64,000 nucleotides of DNA from Toxotes chatareus (Eukaryota > Chordata > Actinopteri > Toxotidae): NCBI GenBank assembly GCA_016801885.1, contig CM028891.1:14367517-14431516 (forward strand), in the 5' to 3' direction. The notes below the pieces were generated by a model that worked only from the letters and a program-made list of their open reading frames with translations, searched no databases and was not told where the DNA came from. Numbering within the stretch: position 1 is the first letter of the stretch; each line of letters starts with the position of its first letter. The position numbers and the translations under genes were made by a program. Positions 51,699 to 62,373 of the stretch are shown in pieces.

Positions 51699-54600
51699 CT
51701 GTGTGTAGGAGTCTTGCTGTAGGTGAGGTACAGGTTTGGCAGCACTGCCAAATCCTCTGAGATTGCTTTGTGTGTGTGTGTGTGTGCATGTGTGTGGAGC
51801 CTATGCGCTGGTGCAGAGGGATGGGGGGGCTCTGTGGCTGATATGAAAGTGAAGGGAGAGAGTTGTCTCCCGCCGCTGCCTTTGGGAGAGCCGTCAGGGA
51901 ACTAGAAGTCTCTGGGACTCCCTCTGAGCTTCAGCTGTCTTTGATCTCACACCTCCGCTGCGGTATACTCCATATTGCTCTATAGAGCACATTCTCGCTT
52001 GCCGCCAATCCTGCAACACAGACCCACAGGTCTCACAGATGAGACTTGTACGCTCCACTTACAGACCTGCACGAGGGCCAGAGAACCCATTCACTGTGTA
52101 GTTTTTTTTTTTCCTCATGAAAGCAGCATTTAAACAACTAAGAGTTGTCTCCTGAGAAGAAACTTTTAAAACAGGAACTGCAAGAAGGCGTAATGAAAAT
52201 ATTGGGCTGCAACCACTGATTATTTACATTATAAGTTAAAGTTATTCGTAGTGGGCTGTGAAATTTCAGAAATGAGAGCAAACGGCACTCATTTCAGGAG
52301 CTTCCACATCCCAAGGTGAGGGTGATGTTCAGTTTATAGAGAGAAAAAAGTGGGATATTCTCACTTTTGAGGAGTTGGAACCAGCAAACGTTTGGCATTT
52401 CTACTTGATAAATGACAAAATGATTAATCAAATAAGAATTTCAGTTCTGGATAATATACACAACTCTAAGTGATGGGTAATTTGACCGAGCTGATGAAAA
52501 CAGAACCATTTTGTCATTGGTTTTAATAAGTGTGATTCACTGTTCTCTTGGTTTAATACCAGCGCAGCCACCTCATTAAGTGCATGTACTTTCAGTGAGT
52601 GTACTCCCTCCCCTTCTTACTCCTGTCTATCACTGACATGTTGAATTAAGGCTGGAGTGCTGATAGAGTGACCTTATTTTAAGGTATTTTTCTGCCCGTC
52701 TGATGGAAGATAAGGAAAACCCGATACAGATACAACAGAATCGTCCGTTTCTGCATCTGTGGAATGTGTGACCTAGTCTTACCCTTTTGGAACTGTTCCC
52801 ATCTACACAGGAAGTCTAGCATTAAAGCAATGCCATTTCTTCATTTTCTCTTCCTTTTCCCCCGCTCTCCCTGCATTCCTTTGACTGACTGCGGCGCATT
52901 TCGGGACAGCTTCATTCAGCATTCCTTTACATCCCGATTTATTTGCCCACCCCTCTTATTTTTTTCAAGTCTCCCTCTGTTTAGGTCCGGCTTTATCATG
53001 CGAGAGCCAAACACCAAGACAACTTCATCTCATCCAATTTTCACCCCTTTAATTCGGTTTAAATGGCATGGCCGCGAGGGCCAGGACGGGAATTAATAAG
53101 AGCCAATAAACCTCGCCACTGGGGCATCGAGGCCAGTCTTTAAGTAAACATTATGACTTCTTGAGGGGGGATTCAGGGGCAGCACTTGATGAATTGTGGC
53201 GGGGCTTGGGAAGGGCTAATTTCGCACTTAGCCGTCCTGATGGGGCTAGCTAATAGGCCTTGCTTTGCCTGGCTGATTGTCTGCTGGCTTTATTATTGTG
53301 CATTATCGCGCTGCCCCCTGGCTGTTGTTAGCGTTCAGCCCCGGAGACGCCAGGGCCCGTCATTAATCACATAGCAGCACTGACTCACTCTGCTCCAACA
53401 CTTATCCCAATGACACAGAGGAATGAAGGAAAGGAAAGAGAGATATAAAGGAGGAGGGGAAGAATGAGAGTAGGAGAGGGAGTATGCACAAAATAAGTAA
53501 GCAGGGAAACTGAACTGAAGAGAAAGGGAATTTCAAGCCCAAGTGGGCAGGACAGTTTCACAGTGACTCCATAACCTGTAGCTGTACAGCCTCTGGATTG
53601 CTCTCTGTAGTTCAGTTTCCTTCAAATACCGCTGCTCTTTGTCATACACTTCTGTCTAAGGCACCGAGGATAAGAGGAGCATATTCTACAGTCCCCTGGG
53701 CTAAGTGTGAAGACCTTCTGTTGAAACCATACCTGCTGCCACTACACTCACACAGGGCCATCTATCTGCTTGATCCTTCCCTGAGTGTACGGGTGAGGAG
53801 GAGGCAGAGAGAGATGTGTGTGAGGCTTTCATCAGTACAGGAATTTCTCTTCCTCCACTCATCTCCTCCCCTGGGGTCCCCTCTCTTATTTATGTTGTGC
53901 ACGCAGTGATGGCACTTGCATACTGAAAGGTGTGTATAGAGCAACTGGTGCATCTACCCCCATGCACATCGTCACATGGCAAGGCTCACACACTCTTAAA
54001 CACAGTCGAAACGGCAGTCTCTCTTTCTCCCTGTGCCATGCTCACACACACACACACACACGCATTACATAGGAGCCACGCTCTCAAACAACACAGCACA
54101 CGGCATAACATGTACTCTTTCGCTGTGAAAGCACGGCGAAGGATGGTGTCGTCGCGTTCTGAAACCTTGTATGAAGACTGCCTCCACAGACACAAGACTG
54201 TTTTTACTGGAGATGAGAGGCCCACTGAGAGGATACAGACCCCACTCTTTACAGTATGTGCCATATGCAGGGACCACTTCAGTGGAAACCTTAGCTATAG
54301 AGTGTGTGGTGGCTGCTACAACAGTCTGCAATTTTTTTAATAAGCTGAATTTCAAGAGGATGTGTGAATGCTGTACAAACAAAGTCTGCACTAAAGTAGA
54401 GAAAAATAATTGTAATCATTCTAATCTTAATCTTGGCAGGTTCAAGGTGAAAAACTTTTACATATTAAAAAAAATTATTTTCTTTCCCAGAACCCTCATA
54501 ATATTTTGCTGAAGTAATAGGTTGCTTAGTTTGCTTTGGCCAACAGTAAATGGCTGATCAAGCATCTTTTCCTTCTCCTCAAGAATCAGGAAAAGTGTCC

Positions 54601-56165
54601 GATCAAACAAAAGCTCTGCCTTCTTAGCATGGGAAGAAAATGAAGTGGAGAACAGGGGAAACCAATACGGCATAACTGGGCCACCACAGCAATAAAGCCG
54701 CGTGCATTATCCATTGTCTCAGTCTTCATAGCCTCACTTGCCCTGACACAAGTGGCTCACAACAAATGCAAAGTCAAAATATATAAATAAACAATCTAAT
54801 AAGCCAGGGGGCTGTGGGGAAAAGACGCAAGATTTCCATTGTGGTGCATGCTTTATTTGGCCCTTATCTACTGGGTAGCGAGCGCAAAAGAGGCGTCGTG
54901 TAAGCATTACGATTACATCGTGTGGGTTTGTTACCCAGGAATGTAAGATGCACTCAGCTCATTCTGCTGTGCAATACACAGGGTCCCTCACCAGCCCTCC
55001 AAAGCATCTTAAGTGGAGAGGTCTGAGGGACCAAGAGGCACGCGAGGATAATCTCATTAGCTCTGCTGAAAGCTATTGATGGGCTGTGTTTTTGCACTGT
55101 TTGTCCTTGACAAAAAATATAAACACTCCTCATTTGCACAGGCTTTCCATTTTCAGATTTTGTGCAGTGCACTCGTGATAGCAGCTCAGGTTGTTTGGTG
55201 ATGGCGATGGAAAAAATTATGCTGTACCTCCAAATTCAACACAGAATAAAGACAGGTATGACTTTCGTAAAATTTTAAGGAAGGAAAAAGGATAAAATGT
55301 GGATCTATTTTCCATGCAGTATTCATGAGATGACTCACGTATAAATAATCTTAAGTATTATATCAACTTTCAATTTTACATTGTATGTATAAAAAGTGGG
55401 ACTCACACAGTGGTAGGATAATATGGAAACATATAAATGACTAACAATGTGAATAGCTTAACCATATTACAGTACACAAAAGGGTGCGAAGGCCTAGTAC
55501 TAAACCAGTTTGCATGTGCATATCTGGGATCTGTGTGTGTGTGTGTGGTGGGGTGGGGTGTGACTAATTCCTGCTAAATGGCCCTTACTTGAGGGGCTGG
55601 TCCCCATCAGCTGTAGGCCAGACTTAGTGCCATCTGGGCACAATGTTAAGTTTTACTGGTGAATGGAAGCCACAGCCACCAAATCCCCAATCTCCCCCCC
55701 CCTCCCTTCGCCTCTGCCTTCCAGGGCCAAGGGCAGTCTGTAAGTGCAGCGTTGCACACAGCATGGAGACCTAAGTATGTGGTGTCCTCAGAGAGCCATT
55801 GAGTTTGGGAACACCTCTTCAGCAGGGGTTTTGAACCAGTGACAGGTCCTCTAACCACCAGCAAGCACTTCCACTGTCTCCTTAAGGGGCCTCATCTCCT
55901 CACTGACCTTATCCAGTGCAAACACATGCAGACCAAGCCTGTGCATTCCGTTTTATTGCTAGATTCAGCTAAAACTTGCAGAAGGAGCAAGACTCCTCCT
56001 CCCTCATCGCCCCTCAGTGTTTTAGTTATTCCAGCTGAGCAGGAGCCCTTAATGTTGTTGGCATAGCTGTGAAATGTGCAAAAACACACATTGTACACAC
56101 AGGAAAACATGTGCAGGCATGCAGGGGCACAGTGAGGTGCACACACATGCATGCACGCATACATG

Positions 56166-56189
56166 AACACACACACACACACACACAGT
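56166..56189. repeat. (CA)n microsatellite
   Basis: About 11 to 12 CA units after a looser CA/TGCA-rich stretch from 56090. Confidence 0.9.
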
Positions 56190-59163
56190 CTTATGCTCCT
56201 CCCTTTCTCCATTCATTTTCTCCCCCTCTTATCCCACTTTTGCTCACAATCTCCCTCAATCGTCTCCATCTCCCATCTCTCCCCTCCCCTCTAACTCGCT
56301 GCGCTGCGGTGCGTTTGTGCAGTGTTGATAAGCCTAAGATAGCAGATCTCGGTGGTCGCTGATGTAATGATGATGAATGCTGCGGCACTGCCAGTCTCCC
56401 CCCTCAGGGGGCCCTCGACACTGAACAGTCGCCCTAATGAAATGAACACAAATACAGTACCCTGTCTGTGAGGGGGGGTTGCCAAATCTAAGAAGACACT
56501 TCAAGAGTTTATATTGAAATGTCCCCCAGTTTCTGAGTGTGTGTGTGTGTGTTGCCAGTGCCAGAATTGGAGTTACACCTTAAGCAGTTTCATTAAAGTA
56601 AGCTTGTAAAGATATAGCCTTTAAATAACAAAAGGCAGTGATTTTTGATACTGTTAGCAGTTGTTTAAGCTTGCATGAAGAAAAAAAAAAAAGAACAGAA
56701 TTTTTTTCTATCAAAGGCAAAAGTTTATTTTAGTGTTAGACTTTGATGTGTACAATTTGCAGATGACTTTCAACTCAGTGCCTTTGTCACCAAGGCGTAT
56801 AATTTATGTTAAATTGATTTGCTTAATGTGCTTATAAAATAAGAATGTTTTTTTTTTTCTGAGGGAGCAGTCTGAATTGTGGTATTTTAAACCTGTTTAA
56901 TCGCCTCCCTTTCTGTGTGGAAGGATTACAGTTGAGCACAAATAAAGATACACCCTCTTTCTCTCTTTCTCTAATTGGGTGTAGGACAGACTTTTCATGG
57001 GAAAGACATTAATATGAAATTAACATTTATTTTGGGTAACAACAGCAACCAGTGCCTAGTTGTAATTCCGTCTTTTGTGCCAGGTCTCTGTGACACACCA
57101 CTGATCCAGGGTCTGTGCAGAAGGCCCCATACAGATGGTTATTTCTGTGCTGTCTAATTTAAATGTATATAAAAATCTGATTTCTGCATCTGGCTTATAA
57201 GTAGATTAGTTTGTTTTCTTCAGCGAGTGCTACATGTGAATGACACTCGAACTAATTCTGAGGGAACTAGGATCTCTGTATGACAAACACTGAATAAACT
57301 TTGTCACATCAGAGTTTGGTATTTTTTTCCACATCACAGTGTCTTGATGTAAACACAGGTGGAGGTGTCTTTGTGTTGGCGAATTTCCGAGTGTTTTTCG
57401 ACGAAGGCGAAAATGGGCAAGACGAAAGGCAAAAGCAAAGATAGGAACATCTGCAGGATTGGGTGTGGGCGTCCAGGTCAGAGGGATTATGGGTGAAAAG
57501 GTCCTGCTTTTAATTGCTGCTTTGGAACTGTGGCCTGCCTTGTGGAACACAAAAGACCGGTCAGACACGCTTCAGTGGCTTGGACTTGTGAATATTTGCC
57601 CGACCAGTGGAATGCCCCGCTTTCTCCTCACCTCCCCTACAAACCCCAGTCCTGACCCTCATATTCACTGCACTTTCAGCTGTTTTTTTCTGTGGTCTGA
57701 CTCACCTGGAGGCAACAAGAAGACACACACGTACATGTCTGCACACTACACACACAAAGCATGTTAGGGGCTGCACATTAACAGCTGTACTGTAGGTTCT
57801 CTCTTGGTTCTTTTCCCCTGCACTGCTTCTGCTCAAGTTCAGTCATTAGGATGATGTAATGACAGTTTCAAAGAGAGAGACTGAAAAGTTTTCTGTGATC
57901 GTTTCAGTTCCTTGAAATAAAAGTAAAAGAATGGCACCTGTGACCAGAAATCAGCAGAGAAACTGACAAATATGCACATGCAGACATACTGTACATGAAC
58001 TGCACATATTCTAACAATTAACTTCCTCGTACTGCAAAGACCCCCAGAAATGAAAGCATCCCCGCCGTCAAATACATGCAGCAGTGATTGGAGATGATAT
58101 CTGTGCAAGTAGGACAAAAATGTCTTTGGTTGTGGATGACGGCTACACATGTATACATGTGGGAGTGATTAGAGGACAAGCTCTTGTTTAATTCTGTTTT
58201 GATTGGTAGGGGAGTAATTGCATTGTGTTTTTTTTTTCCTTTTCTTTTTTTTTTGTAAGCCAGCAATTGCTTACAGATGTTGTTGTCGGGTCAGAATGGA
58301 TGACAGACTCTGGGTTTTTCAGGGGGTTGGGAAAAAAAACAAACAAAGCGCACAGTGTTTGTCTGAAGTTTACCCCTCACCACTTCCCCCTTGCCTTCCC
58401 TCCTTGGGGAGTTGGTAAACCCCCCCCCTTCTCTTTTAGTTTCAGCCGCACGCCTCTGTTAGCATTATAGCTGTCTTTACTCTTGGCCTTTGGATCCATG
58501 AGTGTTTATAGGGTGGAGGACAATTAAATAGTACAGGTAGGGAATTAGCTGGTCTTTATTGGAAAGAAAATGTTAGTCAGACTAAATATTTCCATGAATT
58601 ATGCAGTCTAAGTAAAGGCTTTGTATTGGACCAAATGAAGCTGTCCTGTACTTTGTGTAAATGAGTGGTTGTGGTGTATCACCATGTTGTCTCCATAATC
58701 AGAGACCTCCATGACCTAGATAGAGTTGAGTTTGTAGACGGCCTCTGAGGTGCTGAACTGAGCAGCATGTCTGCTAGACTGTTGGCTGAACCCCTTCTAA
58801 ACCCACAGACAGTATTAACTTGAACCACCTTTATTCTTTGAAAGAAAAATTGCCCGGCACCATGATATTCCCAAAAGGGCCTTCAAACAACCCTTGTTTT
58901 TTCAGGACTGTGAATGTTTCTCTCTCTGTGGTATCCCCTTAAGGTTTCTCCTTTCTCTCTGGAAAGACTGCTAGAGCAGGATTATCAGTATATCCACAAG
59001 CTGCCTTTACTTCTATTCTGAGATATAAAACCTAGTCAGGATGTCCTGCCTTACAATGTTTATAGAGTTGTGTTTTTTTTTTTCTTCTTTTTTTTGGGCG
59101 AGAAGTCAAACGTTTAGTGTGACATAGGTAAAAATAATCTAAACTGTATTTTGGTTTTGGAAA

Positions 59164-59406
59164 TTTAAAGGGCCAGTGTGTAAGCATTTAAGTTTAAAGC
59201 ATTCAGAAATGAACTAAGATTGAGTGTTGAAACTTGGTTGTGACTGACCAGTGAACACGCACGCAGCTCGCTCTCATGCAAATGACAGATACATAGAGAG
59301 GGATTTTGGGACAGGGATTTTGGACAGGTTCTGGTAATATGCTGCCCCCTATTTGTTTGGAGTAGGAATTTGACAGTTGGCCAATTCCTATACTACGTCT
59401 CTTTAA
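59164..59406. mobile_element. Possible MITE-like element
   Basis: The left edge ttaaagggccagtgtgtaag resembles the start of short DNA-transposon derivatives common in fish. The right edge at 59401-59406 (ctttaa) mirrors the first six bases. The interior includes atgctgccccctattt, also typical. The terminal repeats agree only at the tip, so this is tentative. Confidence 0.35.
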
Positions 59407-59727
59407 CTACGGTTAGTGGAGGAGGAGATCAGCCTCCTGAGAAGCAGATCAGAGCCCAGCAGGTTTGAGTTAAAATAAATCAGGGTGAGCTGGTGGATTG
59501 ACTCACGGTCTGCTCTGGGCATCATGAAAAGGGAGGACTGGATCTGAAGTTTTCCTCACAAGGTTCCCAGTGTTGAAGTCTTTTATTGTGGCAGTCTATT
59601 GATAACATGTTCGATGAATGTTAGATCAAGCAAGAAATATATAAACTTAGTGCACAAATCACACTGATTATTTATTTTGCCTTTCTTTTTCTCCACCAGT
59701 TATTCCGTCTCCATGAGGTGCTGAGGA

Positions 59728-59775
59728 ATGAGCGATCGCCATGGAAAACCAGTCCCAGGCCAGTTCAGCAGCTGA
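59728..59775 (+). other. Upstream ORF overlapping the gli3 start codon
   Basis: An ATG at 59728 opens a 15-codon frame, +1 relative to gli3, that runs through the main ATG (59741) and stops at TGA 59773-59775. A smaller uORF, ATG AGG TGC TGA, precedes it at 59713-59724. Scanning ribosomes would meet both first. The main ATG has a strong cgccATGg context. Confidence 0.75.
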
Positions 59776-59873
59776 GAAGAAGAAGAGAGTAGAGACCATT
59801 GTGGCGACCAAGGGCTCATCTACGCGCAATGACATCAGTGAGAAGGCGGTGGCCTCCAGCACCACCTCAAACG
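59741..59873 (+). CDS. gli3: gli3, N-terminal 44 residues, partial
   Basis: GLI3 is the zinc-finger transcription factor that is cut into a repressor without Hedgehog signal and acts as an activator with it, patterning limb and neural tube. The exon encodes residues 1-44 plus one base of codon 45. It begins MENQSQASSAAEKKK and ends SEKAVASSTTSN. The family's GLI3 N-terminus has the same layout (MEAQSHSS..EKKK...RTDVSEKAVASSTTSNED), and the split G fits a following Glu codon. GLI1 and GLI2 N-termini do not have this motif. The repressor region, five zinc fingers, processing sites and activation domain are in later exons beyond the window. The start was chosen by family match and strong Kozak context. 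Confidence 0.92.
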
Positions 59874-60689
59874 GTATGCGTCACCTCTAACTGCACACTC
59901 AGCCGTTGTGGTTAGCGTAAATATAATTTTGGTCTTTTGGAACACACCCAGTTTTGGATGTGTGCGGGATCGGTCTATTAATCAGCTTACCACTTAAGTA
60001 ATGGGAACAACAATAAATGTTCAAAATGTATTTATCCACATCTCTTAAACTAAAATCCAGAAACAACATTTTTGATGTTGTGTAGCCACCATCTCAAGAT
60101 GACTAAACTGTGGAGAGATTCAACTTTCCCTGCAGGCTCAGGGTGGTCACATTTGCTAATCGAATGTCATCCCTAAATTGTGGATAAATAGGCCTTTGAA
60201 CCACAAGTTTCGTCCATTTTGATCCTAAATTTTGTCACAAAAGCTTGCAGCATTTCATCGTCAAGCATTTCTTGATGTTTTACAGACCCCTGTGAGCTTG
60301 AAACAAAGATGTGGCTACAATACATCACCTTATATCTCTTAACACATTTGAGCATATGGGCCACTGATCTGGAGACCAAGGAATGTTTTTTTTGTACCCA
60401 TGCTCTCATTACTTTATGATGAAACTGACTAACTCCCCTGACTGAAAAAAGATATAAAGATAGACATGCACAGACCCTCGCTCAGGACTGTTTACTTTTG
60501 CCTATTTTCATGGTTCACAGTGAGGCACATACAGCGCTCACTGGTAGCACAGCTTTGGCATGTTTACATAGCAATGTCTTCAACACATGCTATTAAAAGT
60601 GGTGTGGAGCTTACAGTTCATTAGGCTTGTCGTCATTCAACCTTTCATTCTCAATTCAGATGCTTGAATGAGAAATATTAGAAGGCAGG

Positions 60690-60712
60690 TTTTTTTTTTT
60701 TTTTTTTTTTTT
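60690..60712. repeat. Poly-T run (23 nt)
   Basis: Twenty-three consecutive T in gli3 intron 2. It could be a retroposon tail read on the other strand, but no element body is recognised beside it. Confidence 0.9.
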
Positions 60713-62269
60713 AACTGGAAGCCTTGGAGCATCAAGCTTAAGTCATAACAAAACCAGAGTTGAGATCACCACGGACTAAGCTGCAGCTGTGCTCATTAGC
60801 AGTGAGAGGATTTGGAAGGTTTTGGGTATGGAGGGTTGGCTCTTGTAGCTGAAGCTGGTGGCCTGATGGAGAGTTTTCTGTCACCCCCCTCCCCTCTCGA
60901 CTGTGCTGTTGTCAAATACGATCATCCGAAGTGTGAACAGGAGACAAACAGTCCAGGAAAGGGTAAATAACCTGCTGTGACTTGGTCCCCATATGGGACT
61001 TATCACAGGAAGTGGGTAAGGTAATGCATCCAGAAGCATCTTGGGAACACTCTCACTCTTACTCATTCCCAGATGGCCAGCACTGTTTTATTAATTAAAG
61101 GGGGCAGCAAGGGGGAAAAAAAGTTTGTTGTGGAAAAAGCATGGATGCAATTTGGCTCCGTGATAGTGAATTTTTTTTCATAATGTGCTGGTAATTACAG
61201 CCCTGAACGACATAAGGTTTGTCTTGAAATCCTTACTTAGGAGTCTCCTAACTGACTCAGCCACGTCAGAAGATACTACAGCTTTAAGCAACGTTGCACT
61301 CCCTAAAATACAGTAGTCTCATAATTCACTTGACGAGGGGGAGGGATGATACTTATCTGCGGAGAAAGGTCCCTTTTAGATCCCAATCTCTCTCTTGGAA
61401 TCATAAGATAGCTTACACATTCTTTGTGTGGTTATAATTACAGCACATTCCCAAGTCGCCCCCAGAACTCATAACCTCTTATCAGGTGTAACCCTACACT
61501 CGCCTCAACTTTAACCCCGGTAGCCCTTGCCCTGCTGCCTCCATCCAAACAAAAGGTAATTGTGAGCAGCTGTGGAACCCCAGTGACTGGTTCTTCTTAG
61601 AAAGGCCTGGCGAAATATTTCCCCCCCGTCAATCAGAGTAGTGGCCCCTGATCTCAGCGCAGCGGAAACCCCGTGGAGCACTCGACAACAGTGTGCTACG
61701 ATAAGTTGTGAAAACTGGAAAATAAGTAGGAGGGGCAGGTGGAGTGGACATGGCGGATGTTTAGTTTGGGCTTTCCAAGCTAAACACCAAGAAGTACAGC
61801 CTTCTTCTGTGATTGCAAACAAGTATTGATCCCATCAGGTCTTGTAGCTGATCAGTGGCAACGTGAACTCCACTTTTCTCTGGAATCTGATTTAGCTCTA
61901 AAACCTCCACTTCATGTTCACTACAGGGATAATTCTCAAGTTAACGCTTTCCTCCACCACCCCTCTGTCTTCCCCTCTTGTTCTCAGTCTGTAAGTTTTG
62001 TCCAAGTTGAGCAGCCTCAGTGTAATTATTGAGTCCCGGTAGAGCGTTCCCACATGGTTGGCTAAATGGTGGCTTCATCCTGTGTGCCATTCATCTCTGT
62101 GCCCCCTCCTCTTGCACTGACAGCTCAAAAGGGCCGACTGTGCCACAACAATGCTGTGATTGGTGCTCTTTAGGAGGGGTTTGGGGGGTTGCTCTCCCCT
62201 CCCACCCTCATCATTCGGCAGGCAGGTGGACCACAAAGTCCTCTGATTCTTTTGTTGGGTCCCAAGCTT

Positions 62270-62373
62270 AAAAAAAAAAAAAAAAAAAGATGTCCATGCT
62301 CCGTGGCTGAATAAATCCTGTCGTCATGGGATAATTTGCTAAAAAAAAAAAAAAAGAAAAAAAAAGAAAAAAA
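62270..62373. repeat. Two nearby poly-A runs
   Basis: A19 at 62270-62288 and an interrupted A tract at 62341-62373, 52 bp apart. The sequence between is complex and not recognised. Confidence 0.85.

Larger units (their letters stand above)
42865..59699 (+). other. Probable gli3 intron 1 (16.8 kb)
   Basis: Noncoding throughout, ending in a pyrimidine tract and ctccaccag. It holds microsatellites (51617-51696, 51769-51786, about 54044-54062, 56166-56189), CTC runs (51052-51092), a 13-nt G run (48793-48805) and a possible MITE (59164-59406). It also holds several long complex blocks rich in TAAT/ATTA cores that are candidate regulatory elements. No other exon was recognised. Confidence 0.6.
59700..59873 (+). 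other. gli3: gli3 exon containing the start codon
   Basis: Bounded by ctttttctccaccag|TTATTCC and TCAAACG|gtatgc. It holds 41 nt of 5'UTR with two upstream ATGs and 133 nt of coding sequence. Confidence 0.9.

Noticed and set aside
51454..51789. Open frames of Val-Cys or Thr-His repeats
   Set aside because: Artefact of the GT40 microsatellite.
53930..54340. 136-residue frame with a Cys-rich end (VCAICRDHF)
   Set aside because: It looks faintly like a zinc-binding motif, but spacing fits no family I know, there are no supporting exons, and it lies inside gli3 intron 1.
59741..59873. gli2 or another zinc-finger gene for the right-hand coding exon
   Set aside because: The SEKAVASSTTSN motif is characteristic of GLI3 and absent from GLI1/GLI2 N-termini as I know them.
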